DNA of 64,000 nt, taken from contig NZ_JABBGF010000001.1 in assembly GCF_012927265.1 (NCBI RefSeq), positions 1,052,502 through 1,116,501 of the forward strand, in the 5' to 3' direction. Both the position numbers and the translations under genes were made by a program. Below, piece by piece: positions 19,033 through 27,760 of the stretch (the stretch's first letter is position 1; the number at the start of each line of letters is the position of its first letter). The notes under the pieces were generated by a model. The model saw only the letters and a program-made list of their open reading frames with translations. It was not told the origin of the DNA and searched no databases. Source of the DNA: Chryseobacterium cheonjiense (GTDB lineage: Bacteria > Bacteroidota > Bacteroidia > Flavobacteriales > Weeksellaceae).

Positions 19033-20445
19033 ATGCGTACATCTTTAAAACCAATCTGTACATTTTTCTTATTTCTCTTCAGCTTTTGCTTTCATGCACA
19101 GCCAGCGAACGCCTTATCTCTTTCCGATAAAATCTATGGTCTTTCAAAATTCTGGAGTGAGGTCAATTACAATTTTGTATACCTCTATAAAGTAGACAAG
19201 CAGCAATGGGAGGCAGCTTATAAAAGGGCTATCGAAAACATTCAGCATACTACAAGTGATTATCAGTATTACAGGGAACTACAGCGTTTATGTGCCGTTT
19301 TAAAGGATGGTCATACCCAGGTCTATCTTCCGGAAAACATTGAAAAACAGCTGATGCTGTATTCCTTTGGAGAATACAGAATCGTTCCCATGAATGTTGC
19401 CGGAAAGGTATTGATAACGCAAATCAATAAAAGCAAATCTAAAGAAATTCCCTTCGGCAGCGAGATCGTAAAGGTGAATGGTATTCCTACCCAAGCCTAT
19501 ATCAATGAGTCTGTAAAACCCTATATTTCAGTATCTACCCTACATGAGCTTAATAACAAGGCGGCTGCCTTTCTTTTCAGAGGTTTTGAAGGAGAGCGTT
19601 TCAATATCGAAATACGCACACCGAATGGTAAGATCAGAAGTTTGACACTGACTCATGCACCAACGGAAGAAAAAGATGTATTTCCCGACTCGATGCCAAG
19701 CAAACCTAATTTTGAGCTGAAATGGCTTCAAAACAAAATTGCCTATATTGGAATTCATACGTTTAATGATGCGGAAGTGGTAAAAAGCTTTGAAGAAAAG
19801 CTACCGGAAATTCAAGCTGCAAAGGGTATTATTATCGACCTGCGAAACAATGGCGGCGGCAGTGCTAAAAATGCTAAAAATATTGCAAAGTATTTTATAG
19901 AAGGCAACTTATTATATGGCGAAAGAACATACAGCAGAGAGATTATACCGACTGATCGCGGAATAGGTTCTTTTCTCACTGCCGAAGACACCCTGAAAGG
20001 CAAACCGGAATGGGGACTTTCTGCTGAAGACTCGAAGGCTTATTTCAAAGCTTATCTTGGCAGCAAGTTCTATGAATATCCTTATGCACCTGACACCTTA
20101 GCGGCCACTGTAAAACTCCTGATGCCCACCATTGTTTTAACGGGGAATTATACGAATTCCGCAGCTGAAGATTTTTTGATCTTTTTGGATGGTCAGAAAC
20201 GGGTAAAAAGATTGGGAGAATATACCAGTGGTAGTACCGGGCAACCGTTGCAAATTGATTTGCCAGGAAATGCCACCGCATGGATCTGCACAAAAAGGGC
20301 TACATTTCCGGACGGAAGGGAGTTTGTTGGAGTCGGGATAGAACCTGATATCCTTGTAGAAAGGACGACAAATGATATTTTATATCCGCTCAAATATGAT
20401 TCACAACTTGAAAAAGCTGAGAAATACATAATGAAGATTAAATAG
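19033..20445 (+). CDS. S41-family (C-terminal processing/tricorn-like) peptidase, secreted
   Basis: 470 aa with a signal peptide (ends FCFHAQPANA). An N-terminal helical domain (KFWSEVNYNFVYLYKVDKQQW) is followed by a PDZ-like part (IPFGSEIVKVNGIPTQ) and the S41 catalytic core: AYIGIHTFND, IIIDLRNNGGGS, and the nucleophile region GNYTNSAAEDFLIF, with the catalytic Ser near residue 375, then GSTGQPL. This is the standard set for an active periplasmic serine peptidase of the S41 family. Substrate unknown; monocistronic. Confidence 0.9.
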   Translation: MRTSLKPICTFFLFLFSFCFHAQPANALSLSDKIYGLSKFWSEVNYNFVYLYKVDKQQWEAAYKRAIENIQHTTSDYQYYRELQRLCAVLKDGHTQVYLPENIEKQLMLYSFGEYRIVPMNVAGKVLITQINKSKSKEIPFGSEIVKVNGIPTQAYINESVKPYISVSTLHELNNKAAAFLFRGFEGERFNIEIRTPNGKIRSLTLTHAPTEEKDVFPDSMPSKPNFELKWLQNKIAYIGIHTFNDAEVVKSFEEKLPEIQAAKGIIIDLRNNGGGSAKNAKNIAKYFIEGNLLYGERTYSREIIPTDRGIGSFLTAEDTLKGKPEWGLSAEDSKAYFKAYLGSKFYEYPYAPDTLAATVKLLMPTIVLTGNYTNSAAEDFLIFLDGQKRVKRLGEYTSGSTGQPLQIDLPGNATAWICTKRATFPDGREFVGVGIEPDILVERTTNDILYPLKYDSQLEKAEKYIMKIK

Positions 20446-20830
20446 AATTTCAGCGTTTTTTTTAAAACTCATTTTCTAATTAATTTCTATGCCCTAGAAG
20501 GAACGCTCCATTATATTGATCATCAGCTGTTAAAGGAATTATTTAACGATAAAAATTGTAACGGAAGATCTAATATGCGAAAAGATGGCATAATAGGAGT
20601 ATTGAACGGTATAGGTCAAAGTATATTTCAAGTGGTAATTGATGGATGATGATGTATTTCAAAAACTTTGAAATATAGATTCAACTGTTAAATGAATAAA
20701 ATTTGCAGATCCTGAGATTAAATCTTTTAAAATGATACGCATTGATAGAGGTGAATATCAAATAGGATGGTAGAGCAATTAATTAATTGATCAAGATAAT
20801 TAATACGACAGTAACTTGTAAGGAGCTATT
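20446..20830. other. Intergenic, no gene seen
   Basis: 385 bases of AT-rich sequence with many stops. No hairpin with a T-tract or known motif stands out. Confidence 0.5.
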
Positions 20831-21038
20831 ATGAATTTAGATCTCATTACGTTTATTTCAGAATATAATCGATTACAAATGATTAGTAATTCGAATAGTT
20901 CAGCCGAGAGAAATTTCAACAATCCTGAACAGCGAATCTATTTAATAGCTTATCAAAATCTTCTGATGAAACAGTGGATTTGCTTGAGGATTCAATGCTT
21001 TAGCAACCGTAGACGATGAAATCATAAGAATACCATGA
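20831..21038 (+). pseudogene. Small hypothetical gene with two frameshifts
   Basis: An ATG at 20831 preceded by AAGGAGC, one of the few Shine-Dalgarno-like sites in the window, begins NLDLITFISEYNRLQM...NPEQRIYLIAYQN. The frame then breaks near 20960, continues as SSDETVDLLEDSM in another frame, breaks again near 20998 and ends ALATVDDEIIRIP (stop 21036-21038). Together this gives a coherent protein of about 69 aa. I do not know its family. Decay or read errors both fit. Confidence 0.4.
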
Positions 21039-21100
21039 TTTTGACGTTTAACAATATGATTCTTCTATAAATTGAATTTGCCTTTAGTGTTACGTTTGCA

Positions 21101-21120
21101 GTTTGATTTTCTTAACTTTG
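21101..21120 (+). promoter_or_regulatory. araC-type gene promoter with repeat box
   Basis: A perfect -7 box TAACTTTG (21113-21120) ends only four bases before the ATG at 21125, so the transcript would be nearly leaderless. It overlaps the 15-mer GTTTGATTTTCTTAA (21101-21115), which is repeated exactly at 21998-22012 before the hydrolase gene. The 15-mer is a candidate binding box for the AraC-type protein. Confidence 0.45.
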
Positions 21121-21124
21121 AAAA

Positions 21125-22003
21125 ATGAAAGAAAAGGTAAAAAGAGTTGTTTCGGAGTTTAATACTGAATTAAAACTAAAAGGTTTCCGTGCATTCCAGA
21201 TTGAACAGGACGGAAGCGAAACCCGTGTGTACAGCAGAAAAGAATTTTATAAGATCTGTCTTACGACAGGAAAAAGTAAGATTCATTATTCTGATAAAAG
21301 CTTCGAGCAGGAAGGCACGGTGCTTTTTTTCGGAAATCCGCATATTCCGTATTCCTGGGAAACCATTTCAACAACTTATAAAGGCTATACCATTCTTTTT
21401 TCTGAGGAATTTTTTAAAAATTCTGAACGTTCCGAAAGCCTCCAACAGTCTTCTTTCTTTAAAATTGGCGGAACTCCCGTTCTGAAAATTACCGAAGAAC
21501 AGAGACTCTTTCTCAATACCATTTTCCAAAAAATGATTGCAGAGCAGGAAAGCGATTATGTTTACAAGGATGAGCTGATTCGCAATTACATAAGCTTGAT
21601 TATCCACGAATCTCTGAAGCTGGAACCTGCAGAAGATTTTGACCAAAACAAAAATGCAGCATCAAGATTATCATCCGTTTTTCTGGAACTGTTGGAAAGA
21701 CAATTTCCCATCGAAACTACAAACCAATCTCTGCAATTGAAATCAGCTCAGGATTTTGCGAAAAATTTGAATGTTCACGTTAATTATCTCAATCGAGCTG
21801 TGAAAGAAGTTACCGGAAAATCCACTACGACTCATATTACGGAACGAATTCTCACAGAAGCAAAAGCATTGCTGCAGCACACCGACTGGAATATCTCAGA
21901 AATAGCGTTCGCATTAGGATTCGATTATCCAACATATTTTAATAATTTCTTTAAAAAACAAACCGGAACCAATCCAAAAGCATTTCGTTTGGCTGAGGTT
22001 TGA
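21125..22003 (+). CDS. AraC-family transcriptional regulator
   Basis: 292 aa. An N-terminal sensing part (YKICLTTGKSKIHYSDKSF; GTVLFFGNPHIPYSWE, cupin-like) and a C-terminal double helix-turn-helix (LNVHVNYLNRAVKEVTGKSTT; WNISEIAFALGFDYPTYFNNFFKKQTGTNPKAFR). This is the layout of AraC regulators next to small oxidoreductases in flavobacteria. It probably controls the downstream hydrolase, acetyltransferase and cupin genes; a 15-base box is repeated in front of both promoters. Confidence 0.9.
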   Translation: MKEKVKRVVSEFNTELKLKGFRAFQIEQDGSETRVYSRKEFYKICLTTGKSKIHYSDKSFEQEGTVLFFGNPHIPYSWETISTTYKGYTILFSEEFFKNSERSESLQQSSFFKIGGTPVLKITEEQRLFLNTIFQKMIAEQESDYVYKDELIRNYISLIIHESLKLEPAEDFDQNKNAASRLSSVFLELLERQFPIETTNQSLQLKSAQDFAKNLNVHVNYLNRAVKEVTGKSTTTHITERILTEAKALLQHTDWNISEIAFALGFDYPTYFNNFFKKQTGTNPKAFRLAEV

Positions 22004-22063
22004 TTTTCTTAATTTTTGGTTTGATTATCATTAACGGTTAGCACTCCGCTATTTCTAATTTTG
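21998..22063 (+). promoter_or_regulatory. Promoter and repeat box before the hydrolase gene
   Basis: GTTTGATTTTCTTAA at 21998-22012 (overlapping the end of the araC-type gene), a related GGTTTGATTATC at 22018-22029, and a -7 box TAATTTTG at 22056-22063, 30 bases before the ATG. The direct repeat of the box seen at 21101 suggests control by the AraC-type protein. Confidence 0.45.
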
Positions 22064-22092
22064 TATCAGTAATTTTTAAACAAAATTCAGAT

Positions 22093-23148
22093 ATGAAAAT
22101 AGTAACAACAGTGGTGGCTTTGTACTTTCTTTTCATCGGACAGGCATTTGCGCAGAATAAAAAATCAAATCCAGGAAAAATGAATACAACAGAACAAAAC
22201 GAATATTATACTTTTCAGCTCAGCGATAAAGTTACCCGAAAAGCGGTTACCTTTAAAAACCGTTACGGAATCATACTTTCCGGAGATCTATATCTTCCAA
22301 AAAATAGAGGAAACGAAAAACTTGCGGCTTTGGCAATCAGTGGACCGTTTGGTGCGGTGAAGGAGCAGTCTTCCGGTTTGTATGCCAATCAAATGGCGGA
22401 AAGAGGTTTTGCCGTTATCGCTTTTGACCCTTCTTACACAGGCGAAAGTGGTGGCGAACCGAGAAATATAGCTTCGCCCGATATCAATACCGAAGATTTC
22501 AGTGCGGCTGTTGATTTCCTGGGGCTTCAGAAAAATGTGGACAGAAATAGGATCGGGATCATCGGGATTTGCGGATTTGGAGGAATGGCACTGAATGCTA
22601 CTGCTATAGATAAGCGAGTAAAAGCCGTTGCGACTACAAGTATGTATGATATGACAAGAGTAATTTCTAAAGGATATAACGATGTAGTTACACTTAAACA
22701 ACGAACAAAAACGCTCGTAGAGCTAAACCAGCAAAGATGGAAAGATGCGGAAACAGGGGAACAGGCATATCCATCTTCTCATCTTCCGGAAAAATTAACG
22801 GGCAGTGAACCTCAATTTGTAAAAGATTATTTTGATTATTACAAAACTCCAAGAGGTTTTCACGAGCGTTCAGTAAATTCAACCAAAGGTTGGAGATTGA
22901 CCAGCGCGCTTTCATTTATGAATATGCCCATTTTAAGTTACATCAAAGAAATTTCACCGAGACCTATGCTTTTAATTGCCGGTGAAAATGCGCACTCAAG
23001 GTATTTTTCTGAAGACATTTACAAAATGGCTGCGGAACCAAAAGAACTGATGATTATTCCGAATGCGGTTCATGTTGATTTATACGACAAAGTAGATGTG
23101 ATTCCTTTTGAAAAACTGGAAAATTTCTTCCGAACCAATTTAAAATAA
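22093..23148 (+). CDS. Exported alpha/beta hydrolase (dienelactone-hydrolase-like)
   Basis: 351 aa with a signal peptide (ends IGQAFAQ). Alpha/beta fold: GIILSGDLYLPKN, oxyanion strand AALAISGPFGAVKEQ, FDPSYTGESGGEP, the nucleophile elbow GICGFGG, and a C-terminal RPMLLIAGENAHSR and NAVHVDLYD supplying the acid and the His. The elbow has Cys in place of Ser (G-x-C-x-G), as in dienelactone hydrolases, so thiol chemistry is likely. Substrate unknown. It heads a run of plus-strand genes for an acetyltransferase and a cupin. Confidence 0.85.
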   Translation: MKIVTTVVALYFLFIGQAFAQNKKSNPGKMNTTEQNEYYTFQLSDKVTRKAVTFKNRYGIILSGDLYLPKNRGNEKLAALAISGPFGAVKEQSSGLYANQMAERGFAVIAFDPSYTGESGGEPRNIASPDINTEDFSAAVDFLGLQKNVDRNRIGIIGICGFGGMALNATAIDKRVKAVATTSMYDMTRVISKGYNDVVTLKQRTKTLVELNQQRWKDAETGEQAYPSSHLPEKLTGSEPQFVKDYFDYYKTPRGFHERSVNSTKGWRLTSALSFMNMPILSYIKEISPRPMLLIAGENAHSRYFSEDIYKMAAEPKELMIIPNAVHVDLYDKVDVIPFEKLENFFRTNLK

Positions 23149-23221
23149 TTGAACATTGCAATAGCTGAATCTGCTTTTTAAAATAATGGATTCAGCCTTT
23201 TAATTTTCTAAATATTTAATA

Positions 23222-23788
23222 ATGAGCTTTAACGAAGATATCTTCACCAGACTAAAAAGTGGTGAAACAATAATGCCCAATGACCCGGAAATTCAAAAAT
23301 TACTGGAGGCTTCTTATGAGGTTAAAAAGCAATTGATTGAATTAAATAATTCCACAGAACCGGATGATATTTTGAAAATATTAAGTCAAATTATCGGCAA
23401 AGAATTGGAGAATGTAGCGGTGTTTACGCCTATCTACATCAATTACGGAAAAAATCTTAATATCGGAAAAAATGTATTCATCAATTTCGACTGTACTTTT
23501 CTGACTCTAGGTGGAATTACCATTGAAGACGAAGTTTTAATAGGCCCGAAAGTAAGCCTCATAACGGAAAATCATCCTTTAGAACCTCAATACAGAAAAG
23601 GATTAATTGGAAAATCTATTTTAATCAAGAAAAATGCATGGATTGGAGCCAATGCAACCATTTTGCCGGGAGTTACGATTGGGGAAAATGCGGTGGTAGC
23701 AGCCGGAGCAGTCGTTTCTAAAGATGTTCCGGACAATGTTGTGATGGGAGGAATTCCTGCAAAAATCCTCAAAACAATTGAATCATAA
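23222..23788 (+). CDS. Hexapeptide-repeat sugar O-acetyltransferase (Maa/LacA type)
   Basis: 188 aa: an N-terminal Maa domain (GETIMPNDPEIQKLLEASYEVK) and left-handed beta-helix repeats (NIGKNVFINFDCTFLTLGGITIEDEVLIGPKVSLITENHPLEP; WIGANATILPGVTIGENAVVAAGAVV), ending IPAKILK. The catalytic His is in ENHPL. It transfers acetyl from acetyl-CoA to a sugar hydroxyl in the cytosol. Normal length; it lies 73 bases after the hydrolase. Confidence 0.93.
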   Translation: MSFNEDIFTRLKSGETIMPNDPEIQKLLEASYEVKKQLIELNNSTEPDDILKILSQIIGKELENVAVFTPIYINYGKNLNIGKNVFINFDCTFLTLGGITIEDEVLIGPKVSLITENHPLEPQYRKGLIGKSILIKKNAWIGANATILPGVTIGENAVVAAGAVVSKDVPDNVVMGGIPAKILKTIES

Positions 23789-23803
23789 ATTAAATGTAAA
23801 ACA

Positions 23804-23887
23804 ATGAAATATTTAATCATCATTCTTTTAGCGTTTAGTCCAACTGTAATTGCACAAAATAAAATAAATTCAAATAAAATAAAATAA
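23804..23887 (+). pseudogene. Orphan signal-peptide fragment
   Basis: A 27-codon frame, MKYLIIILLAFSPTVIAQ followed by NKINSNKIK and stop. It is a clean export signal without a mature protein, 15 bases after the acetyltransferase and 11 bases before the cupin gene. It is probably the start of a gene whose body is lost, perhaps a secreted form of the neighbouring cupin. Confidence 0.4.
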
Positions 23888-23898
23888 AATCAAAGAAA

Positions 23899-24318
23899 AT
23901 GAATGTAAATATCCCTACAATAAGTGATTTTCCAACAGGCGAAGAAAACACGGCTTTTGCACAATATTTTATAGGTAAATCCTATTTGGCGCCGCTTACA
24001 AGCAATAAAAATTTAAATGTTCCCCTTTCTAATGTTACGTTTGAACCGGGTTGTCGTAACAATTGGCATAGCCATACAGGCGGACAACTTTTGATCGTTG
24101 TGGGTGGAGAAGGTTTATATCAGGAAAGAGGAAAACCCGCACGTCGTTTAAAACCTGGAGATATCGTAGAAATTGCTCCGAATGTTGAGCATTGGCACGG
24201 TGCGACCGCTAACAGCTGGTTCTCGCATTTAGCAACGAATGGAAATCCGCAAACCAATCAAAATATTTGGCTGGAAGCTGTTTCCGATGAAGAATTTGCG
24301 GAAGCCAACAAAAAATAA
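23899..24318 (+). CDS. Cupin-domain protein
   Basis: 139 aa with a single cupin barrel. Metal-ligand motif 1, GCRNNWHSHTGGQLLIVVGGEG (His, His, Gln in the usual Glu place), and motif 2, PGDIVEIAPNVEHWHGA, are both complete. Proteins of this type are often called carboxymuconolactone-linked or quercetinase-like cupins. Function unknown; probably cytosolic, and co-transcribed with the preceding genes. Confidence 0.88.
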   Translation: MNVNIPTISDFPTGEENTAFAQYFIGKSYLAPLTSNKNLNVPLSNVTFEPGCRNNWHSHTGGQLLIVVGGEGLYQERGKPARRLKPGDIVEIAPNVEHWHGATANSWFSHLATNGNPQTNQNIWLEAVSDEEFAEANKK

Positions 24319-24340
24319 TTTTAGATTGATTTAAATACAA

Positions 24341-24541
24341 GTGAGTTTTTATAGAGATATGAAAATGCTGTATTATTCCGACAAAGAATTAAATGTGAAG
24401 GGAACTGCAGTAGCGAATAGCAAATTAATACTGATGGAAGAACCAGGAAGTACTATTGTAGTTGATAATAACAGGATATATGTTGCGGATATCGATGCTA
24501 CGGTAAGGAACGAACATAACCACACATTCTATCTCAAATAG
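24341..24541 (+). CDS. Small hypothetical protein (remnant?)
   Basis: 66 aa from a GTG, or 60 aa from ATG 24359. A beta-rich stretch (KLILMEEPGSTIVVDNNRIYVADIDATVRN) is not recognised and could be part of a larger lost protein. It lies 22 bases after the cupin gene, in the same direction. Confidence 0.35.
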   Translation: MSFYRDMKMLYYSDKELNVKGTAVANSKLILMEEPGSTIVVDNNRIYVADIDATVRNEHNHTFYLK

Positions 24542-24601
24542 GTGCAAGTTCATTTTAGTGTTCATATAAAAACATTAAATTTGACATTATTTATTCTAAA
24601 A

Positions 24602-25462
24602 ATGAAGGATATCCCTGTTAGGAAAATCAATCAACAAGATGAGGCACATCTGTCCAACAGTTATTCTGTCAGGGATATTGCACCGCTGCTTGCCAAGAAT
24701 GATATGATACAGGAACTCCACAGACACGATTTTTTTTATATTTTAATCATTAAAAAAGGATCAGGCCAGCATGATATAGACTTTACCCATTGTACCATAC
24801 AGGACCATACCGTTTTTGTCATGCGCCCGGGACAGGTACATCGTCTTGATTTAAAAGTAAAAAGTACCGGCTATCTTATTCAGTTTAAAACGGATTTTCT
24901 GTATTCTCATAACCGTACCTCACAAAATCATTTGACAAAGCTGATACAAAATAATACCTATCGGCTAGAACCAGAAGGGTTTACGAAAATTGAAAACATT
25001 ATATTGAATGCATTGAAAGAATATGCAGAAAAAGAAAAAGGATATCAGGAAGTTCTGAAAGCCAATCTAAGCATATTCCTGGTTGAACTGCTTCGACAAA
25101 GACAAAAAAAAATAACACCGTCAGTTGCTACCAGTTCATACACACAGGAAAAATTAGAACAATTTCTAGAATTGGTTGAAGAAAACATTACCACGCATAA
25201 GCAAGTGTCGCAGTATACAGATTTGCTTCATATCTCTTCATATCAGTTGAGCACAATTACTAAATCTCTATTAAATAAAACCCCGTCCGAAATTATAAAC
25301 GGCCATATCATTCTCGAAGCTAAACGTCAACTTTTGGCTACATCCAGCCAAGTCAGTCAAATTGCATATAATCTTGGTTATGAAGATCCTTCCTACTTTA
25401 CAAGGTTTTTTAAAAAACATACCAAAGCATCTCCCGAAATATTCAGGCAGAACTTCAGATAA
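24602..25462 (+). CDS. AraC-family transcriptional regulator
   Basis: 286 aa from ATG 24602 (an upstream GTG at 24542 would add an unlikely hydrophobic tail). An N-terminal cupin-like sensor (ELHRHDFFYILIIKKGSGQHDID; VFVMRPGQVHRLDLK) and a C-terminal double helix-turn-helix (LLHISSYQLSTITKSLLNKT; SSQVSQIAYNLGYEDPSYFTRFFKKHTKASPEIFRQNF). It is probably the regulator of the following flavoprotein and short-chain dehydrogenase genes. Confidence 0.9.
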   Translation: MKDIPVRKINQQDEAHLSNSYSVRDIAPLLAKNDMIQELHRHDFFYILIIKKGSGQHDIDFTHCTIQDHTVFVMRPGQVHRLDLKVKSTGYLIQFKTDFLYSHNRTSQNHLTKLIQNNTYRLEPEGFTKIENIILNALKEYAEKEKGYQEVLKANLSIFLVELLRQRQKKITPSVATSSYTQEKLEQFLELVEENITTHKQVSQYTDLLHISSYQLSTITKSLLNKTPSEIINGHIILEAKRQLLATSSQVSQIAYNLGYEDPSYFTRFFKKHTKASPEIFRQNFR

Positions 25463-25549
25463 GTCCTATCGATTCTCATTTTTGTCCTAACAGCATCACT
25501 TTCTGCCGAAGTAATTTTGTTCTGTAAATTATTTCAAAAGAAAAACATT

Positions 25550-25765
25550 ATGAAAACAAGAATGAAATTAATGGCTTCGCTAAAAATATGGCTGGCTATT
25601 TATCCGTCAATCACACTTCTTTTATTCCTGTTTGGTAAAGCATTAAATACGTTACCGATTTATCAGCGAGCATTCATCTTAACCGTTGTACTGGTTCCGT
25701 TTATTGTATTCATTGGAGTTCCGCTGGTTGACTTTATTATACGTCAATTCAGTGTAAAAAGATAA
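25550..25765 (+). CDS. Small two-helix membrane protein (DUF2798-like)
   Basis: 71 aa from ATG 25550. Two transmembrane helices (KIWLAIYPSITLLLFLFGKAL; AFILTVVLVPFIVFIGVPLVDFII) separated by a short loop, with a basic tail (RQFSVKR). It matches the general look of small inner-membrane proteins encoded beside oxidoreductases in flavobacteria. Function unknown. Confidence 0.6.
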   Translation: MKTRMKLMASLKIWLAIYPSITLLLFLFGKALNTLPIYQRAFILTVVLVPFIVFIGVPLVDFIIRQFSVKR

Positions 25766-25884
25766 TAAATAAGTAAGCATTTATATAAAACCGCTATTAA
25801 ACTACTTAATACGACAAAATTTATAAACACGATGGTTTTGTGATGATTGCAGTCACTTTTCCATTTTATTTAAACAACTTTATT

Positions 25885-26796
25885 ATGAAAACAGATACAA
25901 AACAATTTGACGTAATTATTATTGGAGGAAGCTACTCCGGTTTGGCTGCTGGAATGGCTTTAGGCAGGGCTTTAAAAAAAGTACTTATTATTGATAGCGG
26001 CAAGCCGTGTAATGCCCAGACACCATATTCACATAATTTCCTCACTCATGATGGGAATACGCCCTAAAGACATTGTTACCTTGGGAAAACAACAAGTAGA
26101 AAAATATTCCACGGTAAGCTTTTACAATGGGATTGCAGCTACCAGCAGAAAAATCGAAAATGGATTTGAAATTGTAACGGAAACAGGTAGTGAATTCCAG
26201 GCTAGAAACTCATTTTTGCTACAGGTATTAAAGACATTATGCCAAAAATTGAAGGATTTGCTGAGTCTTGGGGAATTTCTGTTATTCATTGCCCATACTG
26301 CCACGGTTATGAGGTTCGGAATACAAGAACAGGTATTCTCGGTAATGGAGATTATGCATACGAGCTTTCAGAAATGATTAATAATTGGACAAAAGATTTA
26401 ACAATCTATACGAATGGAAAATCAGCCCTAACCAATGAACAAGTGAAAAAACTGAAATCTCACAATATACAGATTGTTGAAAAGGAAATTAAAGAGCTGA
26501 ATCACATCGATGGCCATATCCAAAATATTATATTTAATGACAATACGGCTTTAGCAATTACAGCATTATATTCTTCCCGCGCATTTATACAGCATTGTTC
26601 AATACCGGAAACATTGGGATGTGAAATTACCGAGGACGGGTATTTAAAAGTCAGCGGATTCCACGAAACCTCTGTTGAAGGCATTTACGCTTCAGGTGAT
26701 AACACCACCCGAATGAGAACCGTCGCCAATGCAGTCGCAATGGGTACTACCGCAGGAATGGCAGCCAGTAAAAAGTTAATTTTAGAACAATTCTAA
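25885..26796 (+). pseudogene. Thioredoxin-reductase-like NAD(P)/FAD oxidoreductase, two frameshifts
   Basis: FAD-binding start FDVIIIGGSYSGLAAGMALGRA (ATG 25885), a redox-active pair in HCPYCHGYE, and a C-terminal GIYASGDNTTRMRTVANAVAMG. The frame breaks twice. At about 26063, CGCCCTAAAG has one C too many for TPKDIVTLGKQQV. At about 26206, GAAACTC lacks one A for RKLIFATGIKDIMPKIEGF. With both corrected, a normal protein of about 303 aa results. The indels are in short homopolymers, so read errors are likely. It is placed before a short-chain dehydrogenase. Confidence 0.8.
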
Positions 26797-26919
26797 AATC
26801 TATCCACTCAATTACAGTCATTTTTAAATATTACTGAACTCAAATTTCCTCATTGAGATATCATAGTAAATACTTTTTAAAACAATTTGAAAAACAAATT
26901 AATCATAAAAATCATAGTT

Positions 26920-27513
26920 ATGAAAATTATCATTGTAGGTGCAACCGGCACTATGGGAACATATTTGGTAAAAGCTCTGGAGAATGAGCACGAAGTAATT
27001 AAAGTTGCTTCCAAAGGAGGTGATATCTCAGCTGATATTACTTCAACCGAATCAATTGAGAATATGTTCAGACAAGCGGGTGCGTTTGACGCATTAATTT
27101 CAACTGCAGGTCCAACTTTTGTCGGTCCCTGGAGCAAACTGAATAATGAAACCTTCAGAAATGGTGTCGAAGGAAAGATGATGGGTCAGATCAATTTGGT
27201 GTTGATCGGTCAGAAATACATTAATCCCAAAGGATCGTTTACATTAATTACTGGTGCATTAACTGATGAACCGCAAGTAAATTTTGCAAATGCCTCAGCG
27301 GCTAACGGAGCTGTAGAAGGATTTGTCAGGGCAGCAGCCATCGAGTTGGAAAATGGGATCCGTATCAATGCAGTAAGTCCTACGGTAATTGAAGATTCAC
27401 CGCAATATTTCCCTTATTTTCCGGGAGAAATTCCAACCACTATGAGACAATTGGAATTTATGTTCAGAAAAAGTGTATTCGGAAAAATAACAGGACATAT
27501 TATCAAGCCATAG
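26920..27513 (+). CDS. Short-chain dehydrogenase (atypical, about 200 aa)
   Basis: 197 aa from ATG 26920. Cofactor motif VGATGTMG, then DALISTAGPTFVGPW (in place of NNAG) and a region FANASAANGAVEGFVRAAAIEL where classical enzymes carry YxxxK. This subgroup of short SDR proteins naturally lacks the Tyr, so it is not read as damage. The C-terminus SVFGKITGHIIKP matches the group. Probably in one unit with the flavoprotein gene upstream. Confidence 0.85.
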   Translation: MKIIIVGATGTMGTYLVKALENEHEVIKVASKGGDISADITSTESIENMFRQAGAFDALISTAGPTFVGPWSKLNNETFRNGVEGKMMGQINLVLIGQKYINPKGSFTLITGALTDEPQVNFANASAANGAVEGFVRAAAIELENGIRINAVSPTVIEDSPQYFPYFPGEIPTTMRQLEFMFRKSVFGKITGHIIKP

Positions 27514-27760
27514 TCGCGAGAACAAAAGATCCGCAGGTCATTATTGCATTTCTAATGAACTGAGGTTGTTATAGAATGGCAGGTTTAAATACCTTTTTAC
27601 AACAAGTATCGGCGCTTATGATGATTATAGACCAACTGGATATCCGCGACCTGCTTAACGAATAGAAGTCAGGGGAAAATTCAGCTATCCTAAAATGCTT
27701 CTAGGGTTCCATCCTTGGGTAGCTGAATATATTTATTCTAGCAGAAAACTGGAACAGGCA
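27514..27760. other. Possible gene remnant
   Basis: A short coding-like stretch, IGAYDDYRPTGYPRPA followed by RIEVRGKFSYP with a stop between (plus strand, about 27610-27690), looks like the tail of an unrelated lost gene. I cannot name the family. Confidence 0.25.

Noticed and set aside
26920..27513. Missing YxxxK in the short-chain dehydrogenase, considered as damage
   Set aside because: This short SDR subgroup normally has SAAVNGALEGF-like sequence at that place, and the C-terminus is intact.
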